64,000 nucleotides of DNA, from positions 248,001 to 312,000 of the forward strand of contig NZ_CALPCP010000002.1 of assembly GCF_943192995.1 (NCBI RefSeq), in the 5' to 3' direction. The position numbers and the translations under genes are program-made. Under the pieces are notes generated by a model. That model had not been told where the DNA came from, made no database searches, and saw nothing but the letters and a program-made list of their open reading frames with translations. Shown here piece by piece: positions 17,083 through 25,931 of this stretch (position 1 is its first letter; each line of letters opens with the position of its first letter). This DNA is from Flintibacter muris (GTDB taxonomy: Bacteria > Bacillota > Clostridia > Oscillospirales > Oscillospiraceae).

Positions 17083-17521
17083 TGCATAAAAGAAAGGGAA
17101 GGTATATGACAATATGATAAACCGTCTGCAAGACGGGAATCTTTGGTCTGCCGCGCCGGGGCGGACGCCCGCAGGGCGGCAGTAGGTGGCGTGGTTTACG
17201 CCGGAGGTTGGTAATATGTCCGGCATTTTCCGCGGCTTGCCGGACCGGGGGACAGCGGCTGCCGCCCCAGGAGGAAAACCAGATCAGTTCCTTGATCTGC
17301 CCATAGAATACCACACTGGCCTCCGCTAATCTTCACCAGACTTGGAACTTTTTGTGAAGAATGTGTGAAGAAGGCCGGGACGGTTTGAACCGGCCCTGGC
17401 AGCCAGAACCCTTACAGACAACATTTGCGGAGCGGGGGCGGATTTTAGGGGCGCTGAGCAGCAAAAAAATTAAAAAAATTTTCTAAACCCCCTTATCTTT
17501 CCGGAATTGGGGACGATAAAA
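17083..17521. other. Non-coding stretch upstream of flagellin
   Basis: This stretch of about 440 bases has no convincing gene. It has several GC-rich inverted repeats, then an A/T-rich block (17462-17490) and GACGATAA at 17512-17519. That octamer resembles the -10 element of flagellar sigma-D promoters (GCCGATAA), but no TAAA lies 15 bases upstream, so a sigma-D promoter is only possible. I found no match to a cyclic di-GMP riboswitch. Confidence 0.4.
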
Positions 17522-17703
17522 GGTTAAGGACAACGGAAAAGGTCCTTAACCCCCTGATATTTCACCCGGTCCTAGGCCGGTTGGAATATAGTACCGCGCT
17601 GAAAATGTTGAGCATTGTGGCCACGTGCTCAACCATGGAAGGCGCAAAACAGATTTGTGCCGGAAGCAAGGATGCGATAAGGCACACTAAAATTTGAAAG
17701 GAG
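17522..17703 (+). promoter_or_regulatory. Structured flagellin 5' leader with candidate CsrA sites
   Basis: A 10-bp hairpin (GGTTAAGGAC/GTCCTTAACC, 17522-17551) carries GGA in its loop. A second hairpin, GTTGAGCA/TGCTCAAC, follows. A third, TGTGCC (17656-17661) with GGCACA (17681-17686), exposes GGAAGCAAGGATGCG in its loop. CAAGGATG (17667-17674) matches the core of the CsrA site consensus. The Shine-Dalgarno AAAGGAG (17697-17703) would be the second site. CsrA control of flagellin translation through paired leader sites is known in Bacillus. Here it is inferred. Confidence 0.5.
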
Positions 17704-17711
17704 TCAATCCC

Positions 17712-19415
17712 ATGCGTATTCAACACAATATTATGGCTATGAATGCCTACCGCAACTACAACAACAACGCCAGCAAGCTGTCCGGCAACCTGGAGAAGCT
17801 GTCCTCCGGCTACAAGATCAACCGCGCCGGTGACGATGCCGCCGGTCTGGCTATTTCCGAGAAGATGCGCGCCCAGATCACCGGTCTGGAAGCCGCTCAG
17901 AAGAACGTGAAGGACGGCATCTCCCTGGTGAAGACCGCTGAGGGCGCCATGCAGGAGATTCAGGACATGCTCAACCGCATGGACTACCTGGCCACCCAGT
18001 CCGCCAACGGCACCTATCAGGACGCGGTGGACCGTGAGAACCTCCAGAAAGAGGTTGACGCTCTGAAAGAGGAAATCAACCGTATCGCCGACAGCGCCAA
18101 CTTCAACGGCATCCAGTTGCTGGACGGCACTCAGGCCGGTAGCACCACCAGCGCCATGGACGCCGGTGACCTGGTTTCTGTCACTGCCGTTAAGGACGCT
18201 GAGCAGCCCGCCAAAACCGGACAGAAGGGTGAGTACAGTGTTGACCTGAGCAACTTTGAGGGCAAGACCACCGGCACCAGCGTCACCATCAAGGTGGGCG
18301 GCAAGACCGTCGCCTCAGTGGCCGTTACCGGCGCTACCGCGAGCAAGCCCGCAACCGTTACCGCTGCCGACATCAAGGCTGGCACTATTGCGAGCACTGT
18401 GACAATCGGCACCACCAAGTTTGATGTTAAGCTGGAGGGCGACAAGATCAAACTGACGATGAAGTCCATTCCCAAGACTGACTTTACCACTGATATGAAG
18501 GTCACCACAAGTGGTCTTACAGGTTCCACAGCTGGTGCCGGTAACCAGGGTCTGCCTGAGGCTGTCACCGTTGAGAAGCCCGCCTATAAGGAGGCGAACA
18601 ACGAGTACGCCCAGGGTAAATTTACTCTCACTTCTGACCAGATCAAGGACGGTGCCCAGATCCGCATCGGTCAGGACGTCTACACCTTCGCGGTTGGCAA
18701 GGACAGCACGGTGAAGGGCAACAACGTGATCGACCTGAAGCACATGAAGGAAGGCGACACCGATATCGAGAAGGAAGCGGCCCGCGTGCTGTCTTCTGTC
18801 GCCAGCGGCAACAAGTGGTTCAAGGTGACCAGCGATAACAGCACCGGCACTGTGTATCTGACCGAGAAGATGAACGAGAACCGCCCCTATAAGAACGACA
18901 TGGTGGGCAAGAAGAATGCTGGCGCTGATACGGATGCCGACTGGAACGGCACCGGCGACGGCGCCGTGGCTATGGTGCGGTACAGCGCCACCGGCGGCCT
19001 GAGCGCCAGCAAGGATGGCGGTCTGACCCTCCAGATCGGCGACACCGCTGACAGCTTCAACCAGATGAGCGTTATCATCGGCGATATGCACACCTCCGCT
19101 CTGGGCATTGATCCTGTGGACATCGGCACCCAGACCGGCGCTCAGGATGCTATCAAGACCATCAAGGCCGCCATCAACAACGTGTCCTCCGTCCGTGGTG
19201 ATCTGGGCGCTGTCCAGAACCGTCTGGAGCACACCGCCAACAACCTGTCCGTGATGGCCGAGAACATCCAGGACGCCGAGTCCACCATCCGCGACACCGA
19301 CGTTGCCGAGGAAATGATGAGCTACGTCAAGAACAACATTCTGGTTCAGTCCGCCCAGGCCATGCTGGCCCAGGCCAACCAGGTGCCTCAGGGCGTGCTC
19401 CAGCTGCTGGGCTAA
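17712..19415 (+). CDS. fliC: Flagellin
   Basis: The 567-residue filament protein has the conserved D0/D1 ends: MRIQHNIMAMNAYRN at the start, NLEKLSSGYKINRAGDDAAG following, and a C-terminus ending QANQVPQGVLQLLG. The middle (about residues 140-440) is a variable, threonine- and lysine-rich surface region that offers many Ser/Thr sites for O-glycans. Arg89, Leu93 and Glu114 line up with the TLR5-contact residues of Salmonella flagellin. The ATG at 17712 follows AAAGGAG. An in-frame TTG at 17694 lies upstream of the ribosome site and is not used. A strong terminator follows, so it is mainly monocistronic. Confidence 0.97.
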   Translation: MRIQHNIMAMNAYRNYNNNASKLSGNLEKLSSGYKINRAGDDAAGLAISEKMRAQITGLEAAQKNVKDGISLVKTAEGAMQEIQDMLNRMDYLATQSANGTYQDAVDRENLQKEVDALKEEINRIADSANFNGIQLLDGTQAGSTTSAMDAGDLVSVTAVKDAEQPAKTGQKGEYSVDLSNFEGKTTGTSVTIKVGGKTVASVAVTGATASKPATVTAADIKAGTIASTVTIGTTKFDVKLEGDKIKLTMKSIPKTDFTTDMKVTTSGLTGSTAGAGNQGLPEAVTVEKPAYKEANNEYAQGKFTLTSDQIKDGAQIRIGQDVYTFAVGKDSTVKGNNVIDLKHMKEGDTDIEKEAARVLSSVASGNKWFKVTSDNSTGTVYLTEKMNENRPYKNDMVGKKNAGADTDADWNGTGDGAVAMVRYSATGGLSASKDGGLTLQIGDTADSFNQMSVIIGDMHTSALGIDPVDIGTQTGAQDAIKTIKAAINNVSSVRGDLGAVQNRLEHTANNLSVMAENIQDAESTIRDTDVAEEMMSYVKNNILVQSAQAMLAQANQVPQGVLQLLG

Positions 19416-19453
19416 TCCCTCAACGGCTGAAACATTATCTATACGCACAATTA

Positions 19454-19489
19454 AAAGGGGGCTGGGCCTGTGCCCGGCCCCCTTTTTGA
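19454..19489 (+). terminator. Strong terminator after flagellin
   Basis: A 14-bp stem with one G-T pair (AAAGGGGGCTGGGC with GCCCGGCCCCCTTT) closes a CTGT loop and runs into further T's. It separates flagellin from the glycan genes, whose first start lies only 22 bases further on. Confidence 0.85.
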
Positions 19490-19511
19490 GTGAAAAAAGG
19501 AGACTTCCGGA

Positions 19512-21536
19512 ATGAGAACAGTAGAAATCGCGCGGCGGCTTGCCCAGTTAAATGAGACGGAACAGGCGTGCCAGGCCTATATTCTGGCCCTGCATGAGCT
19601 CGGCGGCGCGGACCCGGATACGGAGCTGGAGGCCGCCTTGTATATCCTGCAATTTGGCAGCGGGGAGAACTATAAAATCTCTTACACAGTTTTTCGTGAC
19701 CTGTACAACGCGGGCTTTTGCAAAGAGGACATGTTACAGATTATGGACGGGGCCTTTTACACCCCGAATCTCAAGCTGATGCAGACGCGCTACCGGAAAA
19801 ACTGCGCCCTGCTGGGGAAATACCCCTATATCTTCCGAAAGGACTTTTTGAAATTTGAGGACCTTCCCATCCGCTTTTACCCCTTTGATGACAACAGCTA
19901 TACCCCCTTTTACGTGGAGGAGGAGCGGTTTGGCGACTATATAGACTTTAGAGAGCCGGTTATTAAGCACTATTTTTTCAATGACTTGGAAAATCCCATC
20001 CTGGCCAAGGATGTTTATTCACAATATGAACTGGAATACCTCCGGGACAACGTGCGCCGCAGTGAGGACGTGGCCCGGGAGAACCATATTTACCTGCACT
20101 ACACCAGCTGGCGGGAGTTCTGCGCCTGCCTTGCCTGCCTGAATATAAAGCCCCTGCTGGAGGAGAAAAAAATTGTCTTCCTCTTTGAGGAGGAGATCGA
20201 GCAATACCCCATCGACTTTAAAGAGCGCTTCCGGATTGACTACAGCAAGCTGAATGTAAGACCCCTGGCCATTCGTGAAGTCACCCGGATGATCTGGCAC
20301 GGACAGCTGAGCAGCCATAACGGCGGTGACCTGTTCAACGAGGTGTTCGACGCCCATCCCAACCTGATCGCCATGCCCTCCATCCTGATGTCGAATATAG
20401 AGGAGACCATTGAAGTGACCCGGAGGGAACTGGAGGAGAGCGGCAGCCTGGCCGAGGCCCAGCAGCGCCTCAGCTACTGGAACGACCCGAAGCTGATTGA
20501 GGAGCTCTACCACAACCGGGCCCGGACAGATAAGGATATTTTGATCGGTATGTACCTGTACCGAAAGGAGTACACAGGATTTTTAGACCCCAACTCCCGC
20601 ATTGTCCCAGCCCTGTTTTTCCAGCCCCATTTCAGCAACATCATTTATTCCATGCGCTCAGACTCCAAGGGCCGCACTGTGCTGTACTCGGAGGAATACG
20701 AGACAATACGGACCTCGCCGGTGTTTTTGGGCTTTAAGTATATTAAGACCTTTCTGCCCATGCGCCGTCCCACCACCAGCCACGGCGGCACAGTGAAGTT
20801 TATGGACGGCATGGCCGCCTATGAAAATGAACACAGGAATGAGGACGGCGTGACAACAGTGGCCACCGACGCCGTCTCAGAACGGGTGATGAACCGCAGC
20901 TTTATGGTGGACAAGCAGGACCGCATTTGCCGTGACAGCGTAATCGTCCGCTTTGAGGACGGCAAGCTTAATCCCACAGCGACCTTCACCGCCCTGGCCG
21001 CCTTCCTGGACCTACCCTATACCCAGACCATGACTAAATGCACAGACTGCGGCAAAGAGGCGATTGTACCCGGTAAGGCCACAGGGTTTGACCCGGTGAC
21101 TGTCTATAAAACCTATGACGAGTATGTCAATGACAAAGAGCGCATTTTTATCGAGTTTTTCCTCCGGGACGCCTACCAGTATTATGGCTATGATTTTCAC
21201 TACTATGACGGAAAGCCGATGGACAAAGAACAGGTGGACGAGCTGCTGAAGGGCTTTGACACCATAGACAGCTATATTCGAAAAACCTGGCGGCTGGCAG
21301 TGGCCCGAACAGAGGTCTGGCAGGACGGCGTGCTTGTTGAGGACGAGAAAGTCCGGGATGAGGTACACGAACAGATGGTGGACAACTATATACAGCGCGT
21401 TTGGGAAAGCCGGCGGAAGATGGCGGATGTCCTGATGAATGATCTGCGCTTTGTGGGCAAAAACGGCCAGCCCCTGCACATGATGCCTCTGCTGAAACCC
21501 AGCCCCGAGCTGCTGGAGCAGCCGCTGTACCACTAG
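19512..21536 (+). CDS. Large sulfotransferase-like protein, first gene of the glycan island
   Basis: The 674-residue cytoplasmic protein has no membrane helix. The N-terminal 250 residues are helical and unassigned. Around residues 261-290 the pattern GQLSSHNGGDLFNEVFDAHP resembles the sulfotransferase 5'-phosphosulfate loop and helix (..RSGTS.L...LDAHP). Near 474-502 VRFEDGKLNPTATF with AAFLDLP resembles the 3'-phosphate motif (RYEDL..NP...L..FL.L). The P-loop is divergent, so activity is uncertain. The next gene encodes an APS-kinase-family protein and a PHP phosphatase lies three genes on, which supports use of a 3'-phosphonucleotide donor. Ribosome site AAGGAG. Confidence 0.6.
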   Translation: MRTVEIARRLAQLNETEQACQAYILALHELGGADPDTELEAALYILQFGSGENYKISYTVFRDLYNAGFCKEDMLQIMDGAFYTPNLKLMQTRYRKNCALLGKYPYIFRKDFLKFEDLPIRFYPFDDNSYTPFYVEEERFGDYIDFREPVIKHYFFNDLENPILAKDVYSQYELEYLRDNVRRSEDVARENHIYLHYTSWREFCACLACLNIKPLLEEKKIVFLFEEEIEQYPIDFKERFRIDYSKLNVRPLAIREVTRMIWHGQLSSHNGGDLFNEVFDAHPNLIAMPSILMSNIEETIEVTRRELEESGSLAEAQQRLSYWNDPKLIEELYHNRARTDKDILIGMYLYRKEYTGFLDPNSRIVPALFFQPHFSNIIYSMRSDSKGRTVLYSEEYETIRTSPVFLGFKYIKTFLPMRRPTTSHGGTVKFMDGMAAYENEHRNEDGVTTVATDAVSERVMNRSFMVDKQDRICRDSVIVRFEDGKLNPTATFTALAAFLDLPYTQTMTKCTDCGKEAIVPGKATGFDPVTVYKTYDEYVNDKERIFIEFFLRDAYQYYGYDFHYYDGKPMDKEQVDELLKGFDTIDSYIRKTWRLAVARTEVWQDGVLVEDEKVRDEVHEQMVDNYIQRVWESRRKMADVLMNDLRFVGKNGQPLHMMPLLKPSPELLEQPLYH

Positions 21537-21554
21537 AGAAGGGAATCAATACAT

Positions 21555-22058
21555 ATGAGCGAAAAGGGAACTGTCTACTTTTTCACCGGCCTGGCCGGCG
21601 CGGGCAAAACCACCATCGGCGGGCTGTTTTACCAGCGGCTGAAGGCGCAGAAGTCCAACGTCTTTCTGGCCGACGGCGACCAGACCCGAAGCATTTTTGG
21701 CCGTTCAGGCTACTCCACCGAGGCCCGTCTGGACGCGGCCCGGCGGGGCTTCCGCCTGTGGCGGGAGCTGGCCGAGCAGGGAATCGACGTGGTGGTGTGC
21801 AGCATTGCCATGTATCAGGAGATCCAGCGCTGGAACCGGGAAAACATTGAAAACTATAAGGAAATCTACATCAAGGTGACCCGGGAGACCCTGTATCGCC
21901 GGGACCAGAAGCAGCTGTACTCCTCCGGACGGAAGGAAGTGGTGGGGGTGGACCTGCCCTATGATGAGCCCCAGGACGCCGACGTGGTGGTCCAGAACGA
22001 CGGCCAGGAGACCCCAGAGGAGATCGTATCCCGGCTCAGGGGCATGTTTGGACTGTAA
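21555..22058 (+). CDS. cysC: APS-kinase-family (CysC-like) kinase
   Basis: The 167-residue product has P-loop GLAGAGKTT (residues about 13-21), ADGDQTRSIFG in place of the DGDN.R motif, RDQKQLYS, and VVGVDLPYDEP, which parallels the TGIDDPYE.P end of APS kinases. Classic APS kinases make PAPS, the sulfate donor. A subgroup in glycan loci, such as Campylobacter Cj1415, instead phosphorylates cytidine diphosphoramidate, and residues like WNRENI and RDQK fit that subgroup as well. Both make a 3'-phosphonucleotide. No ATP sulfurylase is in the window. It is flanked by the sulfotransferase-like gene and a cytidylyltransferase. Confidence 0.8.
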   Translation: MSEKGTVYFFTGLAGAGKTTIGGLFYQRLKAQKSNVFLADGDQTRSIFGRSGYSTEARLDAARRGFRLWRELAEQGIDVVVCSIAMYQEIQRWNRENIENYKEIYIKVTRETLYRRDQKQLYSSGRKEVVGVDLPYDEPQDADVVVQNDGQETPEEIVSRLRGMFGL

Positions 22059-22069
22059 AGGAGCGGCTT

Positions 22070-22780
22070 ATGAACATTGCCTTGATTATCGCCGGCGGCA
22101 GCGGGCAGCGGATGCAGCAGGAGATTCCCAAGCAGTTTCTGAATGTGAACGACAAGCCGGTTATTATCTATACCCTGGAGGCGTTCCAGTCCCACCCGGA
22201 TATCGACAAAATCGGAGTGGTCTGCCTGGACGGCTGGTACGACATCCTGCGGGCCTATGCTAGGCAGTATGGGATCGACAAGCTGGAATGGATTGCCCCC
22301 GGCGGAGAAAACGGACAGGCCTCCATCCGCAGCGGCGTTTTTGAGGCGGAACGGCGGTACGCGGGGGACGATATCATCCTGGTCCACGACGCGATCCGCC
22401 CCATGGTGTCCCAGGAGATCATCTCAGACTGTATCGTGCAGTGCAAAAAGCACGGCTCCGCCATTGTGGTCACCCCCTGCAACACAGTTGTGCTCAGACG
22501 CACAACGGAGGAGAGCTCCCAGGAGGTGGTTCTCCGGGAAGAGCTGGCTGTAACCCAGACACCTCAGGCTTTCCCCATCAAGCGCCTGGCCGACGCCCAC
22601 CGGAAGGCGCTGGAGCTGGGGATCACCAACTCCATTGCCAGCTGCACCCTGATGGTGGAGCTGGGGGAAGAAATATTTTTCTCTATTGGTGCGGAGACCA
22701 ACATCAAATTGACTACGCCGGATGATCTGAAGATATTTAAGGCGCTGCTGGCGCTCAGAGATGCCGGTGCCCGGACTTGA
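22070..22780 (+). CDS. IspD/TarI-type CTP:polyol phosphate cytidylyltransferase
   Basis: The 236-residue enzyme has the nucleotidyltransferase start IIAGGSGQRM and PKQFL, then VHDAIRP and TQTPQAF, all hallmarks of the IspD/TarI family. It would activate a phosphorylated alcohol or sugar as a CDP derivative. Its place between the CysC-like kinase and an epimerase, in a glycan island, makes an isoprenoid role (true IspD) less likely than CDP-ribitol-like or other CDP-linked donor synthesis. The strong ribosome site AAAGGAG lies 6 bases before the ATG. Confidence 0.82.
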   Translation: MNIALIIAGGSGQRMQQEIPKQFLNVNDKPVIIYTLEAFQSHPDIDKIGVVCLDGWYDILRAYARQYGIDKLEWIAPGGENGQASIRSGVFEAERRYAGDDIILVHDAIRPMVSQEIISDCIVQCKKHGSAIVVTPCNTVVLRRTTEESSQEVVLREELAVTQTPQAFPIKRLADAHRKALELGITNSIASCTLMVELGEEIFFSIGAETNIKLTTPDDLKIFKALLALRDAGART

Positions 22781-22786
22781 GAAGCT

Positions 22787-23827
22787 ATGAGACTTGTTGA
22801 AAACCAGCGATATGCCGCCTCCCTTGCCCGCGCGCTGTCCGGCCTGGAGCTGTCACCCTTGCAGGGGAGGCGGGTTCTGGTTGCCGGGGCCGCAGGGATG
22901 CTGGGGAGCTGCGTGGTGGACCTGCTGCGCAGCTATGGACAGTGCGAAATAATTGCCATGGGGAGAAATGCGTCTGCCCTTGAGGAGCGGTTCGGCCCGG
23001 CGGATGATACATACTCCTTCTGCCGGCAGGATGTGTCAGAGCCTGTAACACAGGGCCTGGGAGATGTGGACTATATCATCCACGCCGCCAGCAACGCGGA
23101 CCCGGTGCGTATGGCAAAAGACCCGGCAGGGACTTTGATGGCCAACGTGCAGGGGACAAAAAATCTGCTGGACTATGGCCTGTCCCACGGGATGAGACGC
23201 TTTTTGTTTGTCTCCTCCGGGGAGGCATATGGCCGGCCCAACGCCAATATGGACGATTTTACCGAGGACTACTGCGGTCCTCTGGACCTGTCCGGTCCCC
23301 GCAGCTGTTATCCCGAGGGGAAGCGGGCGGCGGAGGTGCTGTGCCAGAGCTATATCAGCCAGTTTGGGGCGGATGCGGCGGTTGTGCGGCCCTGCCACCT
23401 GTTTGGACCGACCATGGCCCGGGGGGACAGCCGGGCGGTCTCTGAGTTTCTTCGGAGCGCAGCGGAGGGCCGGGATATTGTGATGAAGAGCGCAGGTCTG
23501 ATGGAGCGCTCCCACTGTTATGTGGTAGACGCCGCCCAGGCGCTGCTGGCTGTGCTGACGCAGGGGGAGCGGGGCAGGGGATACAACGTTGCGGACAGGC
23601 GGTATCAGATGCGGATCTGTGATTTTGCCAGGCGGGCAGCCCAGGCGGGCGGCTGTCAGGTGATTTTTAAGGAGCCCAGTGAACTGGAGCGGGCCGGCTA
23701 TTCCAAGGTCAGCCGGGCGGTGCTGGATGCCTCCCGGCTGGAGGCGCTGGGCTGGCGACCTCAGACGGAGGAAGCGATTACGCAGACCGTTGCAATTCTC
23801 AGAGAAAGTAAGAGAAGTGAGCCATAA
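22787..23827 (+). CDS. NAD-dependent sugar epimerase/dehydratase (extended SDR)
   Basis: The 346-residue protein has a Rossmann motif GAAGMLG (residues about 33-39), HAASNADP, an SSGEAYG segment and the catalytic YPEGK (YxxxK). This is the layout of UDP-sugar epimerases, decarboxylases and dehydratases. Overall it resembles UDP-glucuronate decarboxylase-like proteins, but the substrate cannot be read from sequence. It follows the cytidylyltransferase by 6 bases and may act on the same CDP-linked or phosphorylated sugar. Confidence 0.85.
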   Translation: MRLVENQRYAASLARALSGLELSPLQGRRVLVAGAAGMLGSCVVDLLRSYGQCEIIAMGRNASALEERFGPADDTYSFCRQDVSEPVTQGLGDVDYIIHAASNADPVRMAKDPAGTLMANVQGTKNLLDYGLSHGMRRFLFVSSGEAYGRPNANMDDFTEDYCGPLDLSGPRSCYPEGKRAAEVLCQSYISQFGADAAVVRPCHLFGPTMARGDSRAVSEFLRSAAEGRDIVMKSAGLMERSHCYVVDAAQALLAVLTQGERGRGYNVADRRYQMRICDFARRAAQAGGCQVIFKEPSELERAGYSKVSRAVLDASRLEALGWRPQTEEAITQTVAILRESKRSEP

Positions 23828-24640
23828 ATGCGAATTGTTGATTTACACACCCACAGTACGGCCTCAGACGGACAGTACGCCCCGGAGGAGGTAGTCCGCC
23901 AGGCAAAGGAGCGGGGGCTGGAGGTGCTGGCCCTCACGGACCACGACACTCTGGACGGTGTGGAGGAGGCGGTCAGGGCCGGGGAGCGCTTGGGACTCAA
24001 GGTGCTCCGGGGCATTGAGATCGGTGCGGCGGAGTATGAAAACCTGCACATTCTGGGCTACAACGTCTCCTCTGAGGCCCCGAAGCTGACGGAACTGTGC
24101 AGAAAATTCAAGGCGGGGCGGGATGCGCGAAGCTTCCGGATTTTGAACTATCTGCATGAAAACGGCTTTGAGCTGACCCTGGAGGAGGTAGAGGCGTTGG
24201 CCGGGGGGAGCATCATTGGCCGGCCCCACTTCGCGCAGGCCATGGTCCGCCGGGGCTATGTGAGCAGCAACCGGGAGGCCTTTGACCGCTGGCTGGACAC
24301 GGAGGACTACCACCAAAAGGTGAAGCGGTTCAAGGCGGAGGCGAAAATCTGTCTGAAGGCCATCAAGGCCGCCGGCGGCAAGGCGTCCCTGGCACACCCC
24401 TACCAGGTCGGCCTGGAGGACGGGGCGCTGGAGGAGCTGGTCGCCCAGCTCAAGGAGGACGGCCTGGACGCCATTGAGTGCTACTATCCCCGGCATACAA
24501 CCGAGCAGACGGCCTTCTATCTCCGCCTGGCGAAGAAATACAATCTGCACATAACCGGCGGCAGCGACTTTCACGGTGAGAAGGTAAAGCCGGATATTCA
24601 GCTGGCGGCCTGGGAGCTGGAGCTGGATTGGCTTTTATAA
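23828..24640 (+). CDS. PHP-domain phosphatase, TrpH/RNase AM-like
   Basis: The 270-residue protein is a PHP metal-dependent phosphoesterase. DLHTHSTASDG, LTDHDT, GIEIG, a HP in ASLAHPY, and GSDFHG provide the metal ligands in order. Characterised relatives of this length (the YciV/TrpH group) hydrolyse the 3'-phosphate of adenosine 3',5'-bisphosphate or short RNAs. Beside an APS-kinase-like and a sulfotransferase-like gene, a role in clearing the inhibitory 3',5'-bisphosphate by-product is attractive. That is inference. The start lies directly after the preceding stop. Confidence 0.85.
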   Translation: MRIVDLHTHSTASDGQYAPEEVVRQAKERGLEVLALTDHDTLDGVEEAVRAGERLGLKVLRGIEIGAAEYENLHILGYNVSSEAPKLTELCRKFKAGRDARSFRILNYLHENGFELTLEEVEALAGGSIIGRPHFAQAMVRRGYVSSNREAFDRWLDTEDYHQKVKRFKAEAKICLKAIKAAGGKASLAHPYQVGLEDGALEELVAQLKEDGLDAIECYYPRHTTEQTAFYLRLAKKYNLHITGGSDFHGEKVKPDIQLAAWELELDWLL

Positions 24641-24669
24641 CAAGCCTTAAAATGGTTGATGTCAGAGCA

Positions 24670-24777
24670 GTAGGGGCGGCCTGTGGCCGCCCGCGGAAAA
24701 GAATAGGCCTGTCTGTTGCAGACGGGCGGCCGCAGGCCGCCCCTGCATATGGCAGCGAATTTGATGGCCGCTATAAA
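24670..24777. repeat. GGGGCGGCC palindromic repeat, long form
   Basis: The element of about 108 bases has outer arms GTAGGGGCGGCC and GGCCGCCCCTGC plus inner arms. It then carries the flank GGCAGCGAATTTGATGGCCG and CTATAAA. The internal sequence AATAGGCCTGTCTG matches that of the copy at 43889-43981. It lies in a 169-base gap inside the glycan operon, immediately before an aminotransferase ribosome site. Confidence 0.7.
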
Positions 24778-24809
24778 TGCCTGAAAACACAACGAAAGGA
24801 GGGGACAGA

Positions 24810-25931
24810 ATGGAAACCATCAATGTGACCCGCTCCTCCATGCCCCCCTTTGAGGAGTACTGCGAAGAGATTAAAGAGCTGTGGGACAGCCGCTGGCTGA
24901 CCAACGTGGGAGCCAAACACCGGCAGCTGCAAGAAAAGCTGACGGAGTATCTGGACGCCCCTCATATGGATATTTTGACCAACGGACACCTGTCCCTTGA
25001 GCTCTCGCTTCAAGCGCTGGAGCTTGAGGGAGAGGTGATTACCACGCCCTTTACCTTTGCCTCTACCACCCAGGCGATTGTACGAAACGGCCTGACACCG
25101 GTGTTTTGTGATGTGGACCCAATTACCCTGACCCTGGACCCGGCGAAGATTGAGCCGCTGATTACCGAGCGGACCTGCGCCATTGTGCCCGTCCATGTCT
25201 ATGGAAATTTCTGTGATGTGGAGGCTATTGGAGAGATTGCACGAAAGCACAGCTTAAAGGTGCTGTACGATGCCGCCCATGCCTTCGGCGCCCGGTACAG
25301 AGACCGGGGGGCGGGGGCATACGGCGACGTATCCTGCTTCAGCTTCCATGCCACCAAGGTGTTCCACACCCTGGAGGGGGGCGGCTCCTGCTTTCAGGAC
25401 GGGGCCTTTGGTAAGCGGCTGGCCCGGCTGAAAAATTTCGGCCTCAACGACCCGGAGACGGCGACGGCTTGGGGCGGAAACGCCAAGCTGGACGAGTTCC
25501 GGGCGGCCATGGGCCTGTGCAACCTGCGGCATGTGGAGGAGGAGATCGAAAAGCGGGGCAGGGCGGAGGCGCGCTACCGGGAACATCTGGAGGGCGTCCC
25601 CGGTCTGAGACTGAAAGCTGTCCAGCCGGAGGTCCAGCCCAACCATATCTATTTTCCCGTCCTTTTTGATGAAGAAGTCTTCGGCGTGAGCCGGGACCGG
25701 GTCCGGGACGCCCTGGGGGAACAGGGAATTTCTGCCCGGAAATACTTCTACCCCCTGACCAGCACCTTCCCCTGCTATCAGGGACGGTTTGACCCGGGAA
25801 TTACCCCCATTGCCCTGGAGGCCAGCCGTCAGGTGCTGTGCCTGCCCATGTATGGGGAGCTGTCCGGAGAGACGGTGGACCGCATCTGTGATGTGATTTT
25901 GAACTGTCCAAAGCGGGGAGGGGCGCCATGA
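24810..25931 (+). CDS. DegT/DnrJ-type dTDP-sugar aminotransferase, VioA-like
   Basis: The 373-residue PLP enzyme belongs to the sugar aminotransferase family. Signs are [21 protein letters not shown] and the PLP lysine in [14 protein letters not shown]. The neighbouring rmlA and rmlB make dTDP-4-keto-6-deoxyglucose. No 3,4-ketoisomerase is present, so direct 4-amination to dTDP-viosamine (VioA type) is the simplest route. A 3-aminotransferase (FdtB/QdtB type) remains possible. The ATG at 24810 follows GAAAGGAGG. The stop overlaps rmlA by four bases. Confidence 0.85.
   Translation: METINVTRSSMPPFEEYCEEIKELWDSRWLTNVGAKHRQLQEKLTEYLDAPHMDILTNGHLSLELSLQALELEGEVITTPFTFASTTQAIVRNGLTPVFCDVDPITLTLDPAKIEPLITERTCAIVPVHVYGNFCDVEAIGEIARKHSLKVLYDAAHAFGARYRDRGAGAYGDVSCFSFHATKVFHTLEGGGSCFQDGAFGKRLARLKNFGLNDPETATAWGGNAKLDEFRAAMGLCNLRHVEEEIEKRGRAEARYREHLEGVPGLRLKAVQPEVQPNHIYFPVLFDEEVFGVSRDRVRDALGEQGISARKYFYPLTSTFPCYQGRFDPGITPIALEASRQVLCLPMYGELSGETVDRICDVILNCPKRGGAP

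Noticed and set aside
17512-17519. Definite sigma-D flagellar promoter
   Set aside because: GACGATAA resembles the -10 element, but no TAAA lies about 15 bases upstream, so I did not call it as a feature.
17083-17711. Cyclic di-GMP riboswitch upstream of flagellin
   Set aside because: I looked for the conserved GEMM core (GGCAAAC and GACGCAAAGC type segments) and did not find it, although hairpins are present.
22070-22780. Housekeeping IspD of isoprenoid synthesis
   Set aside because: Motifs are shared with TarI-type enzymes, and the context is entirely glycan related, so the isoprenoid assignment was not adopted, although it cannot be fully excluded.
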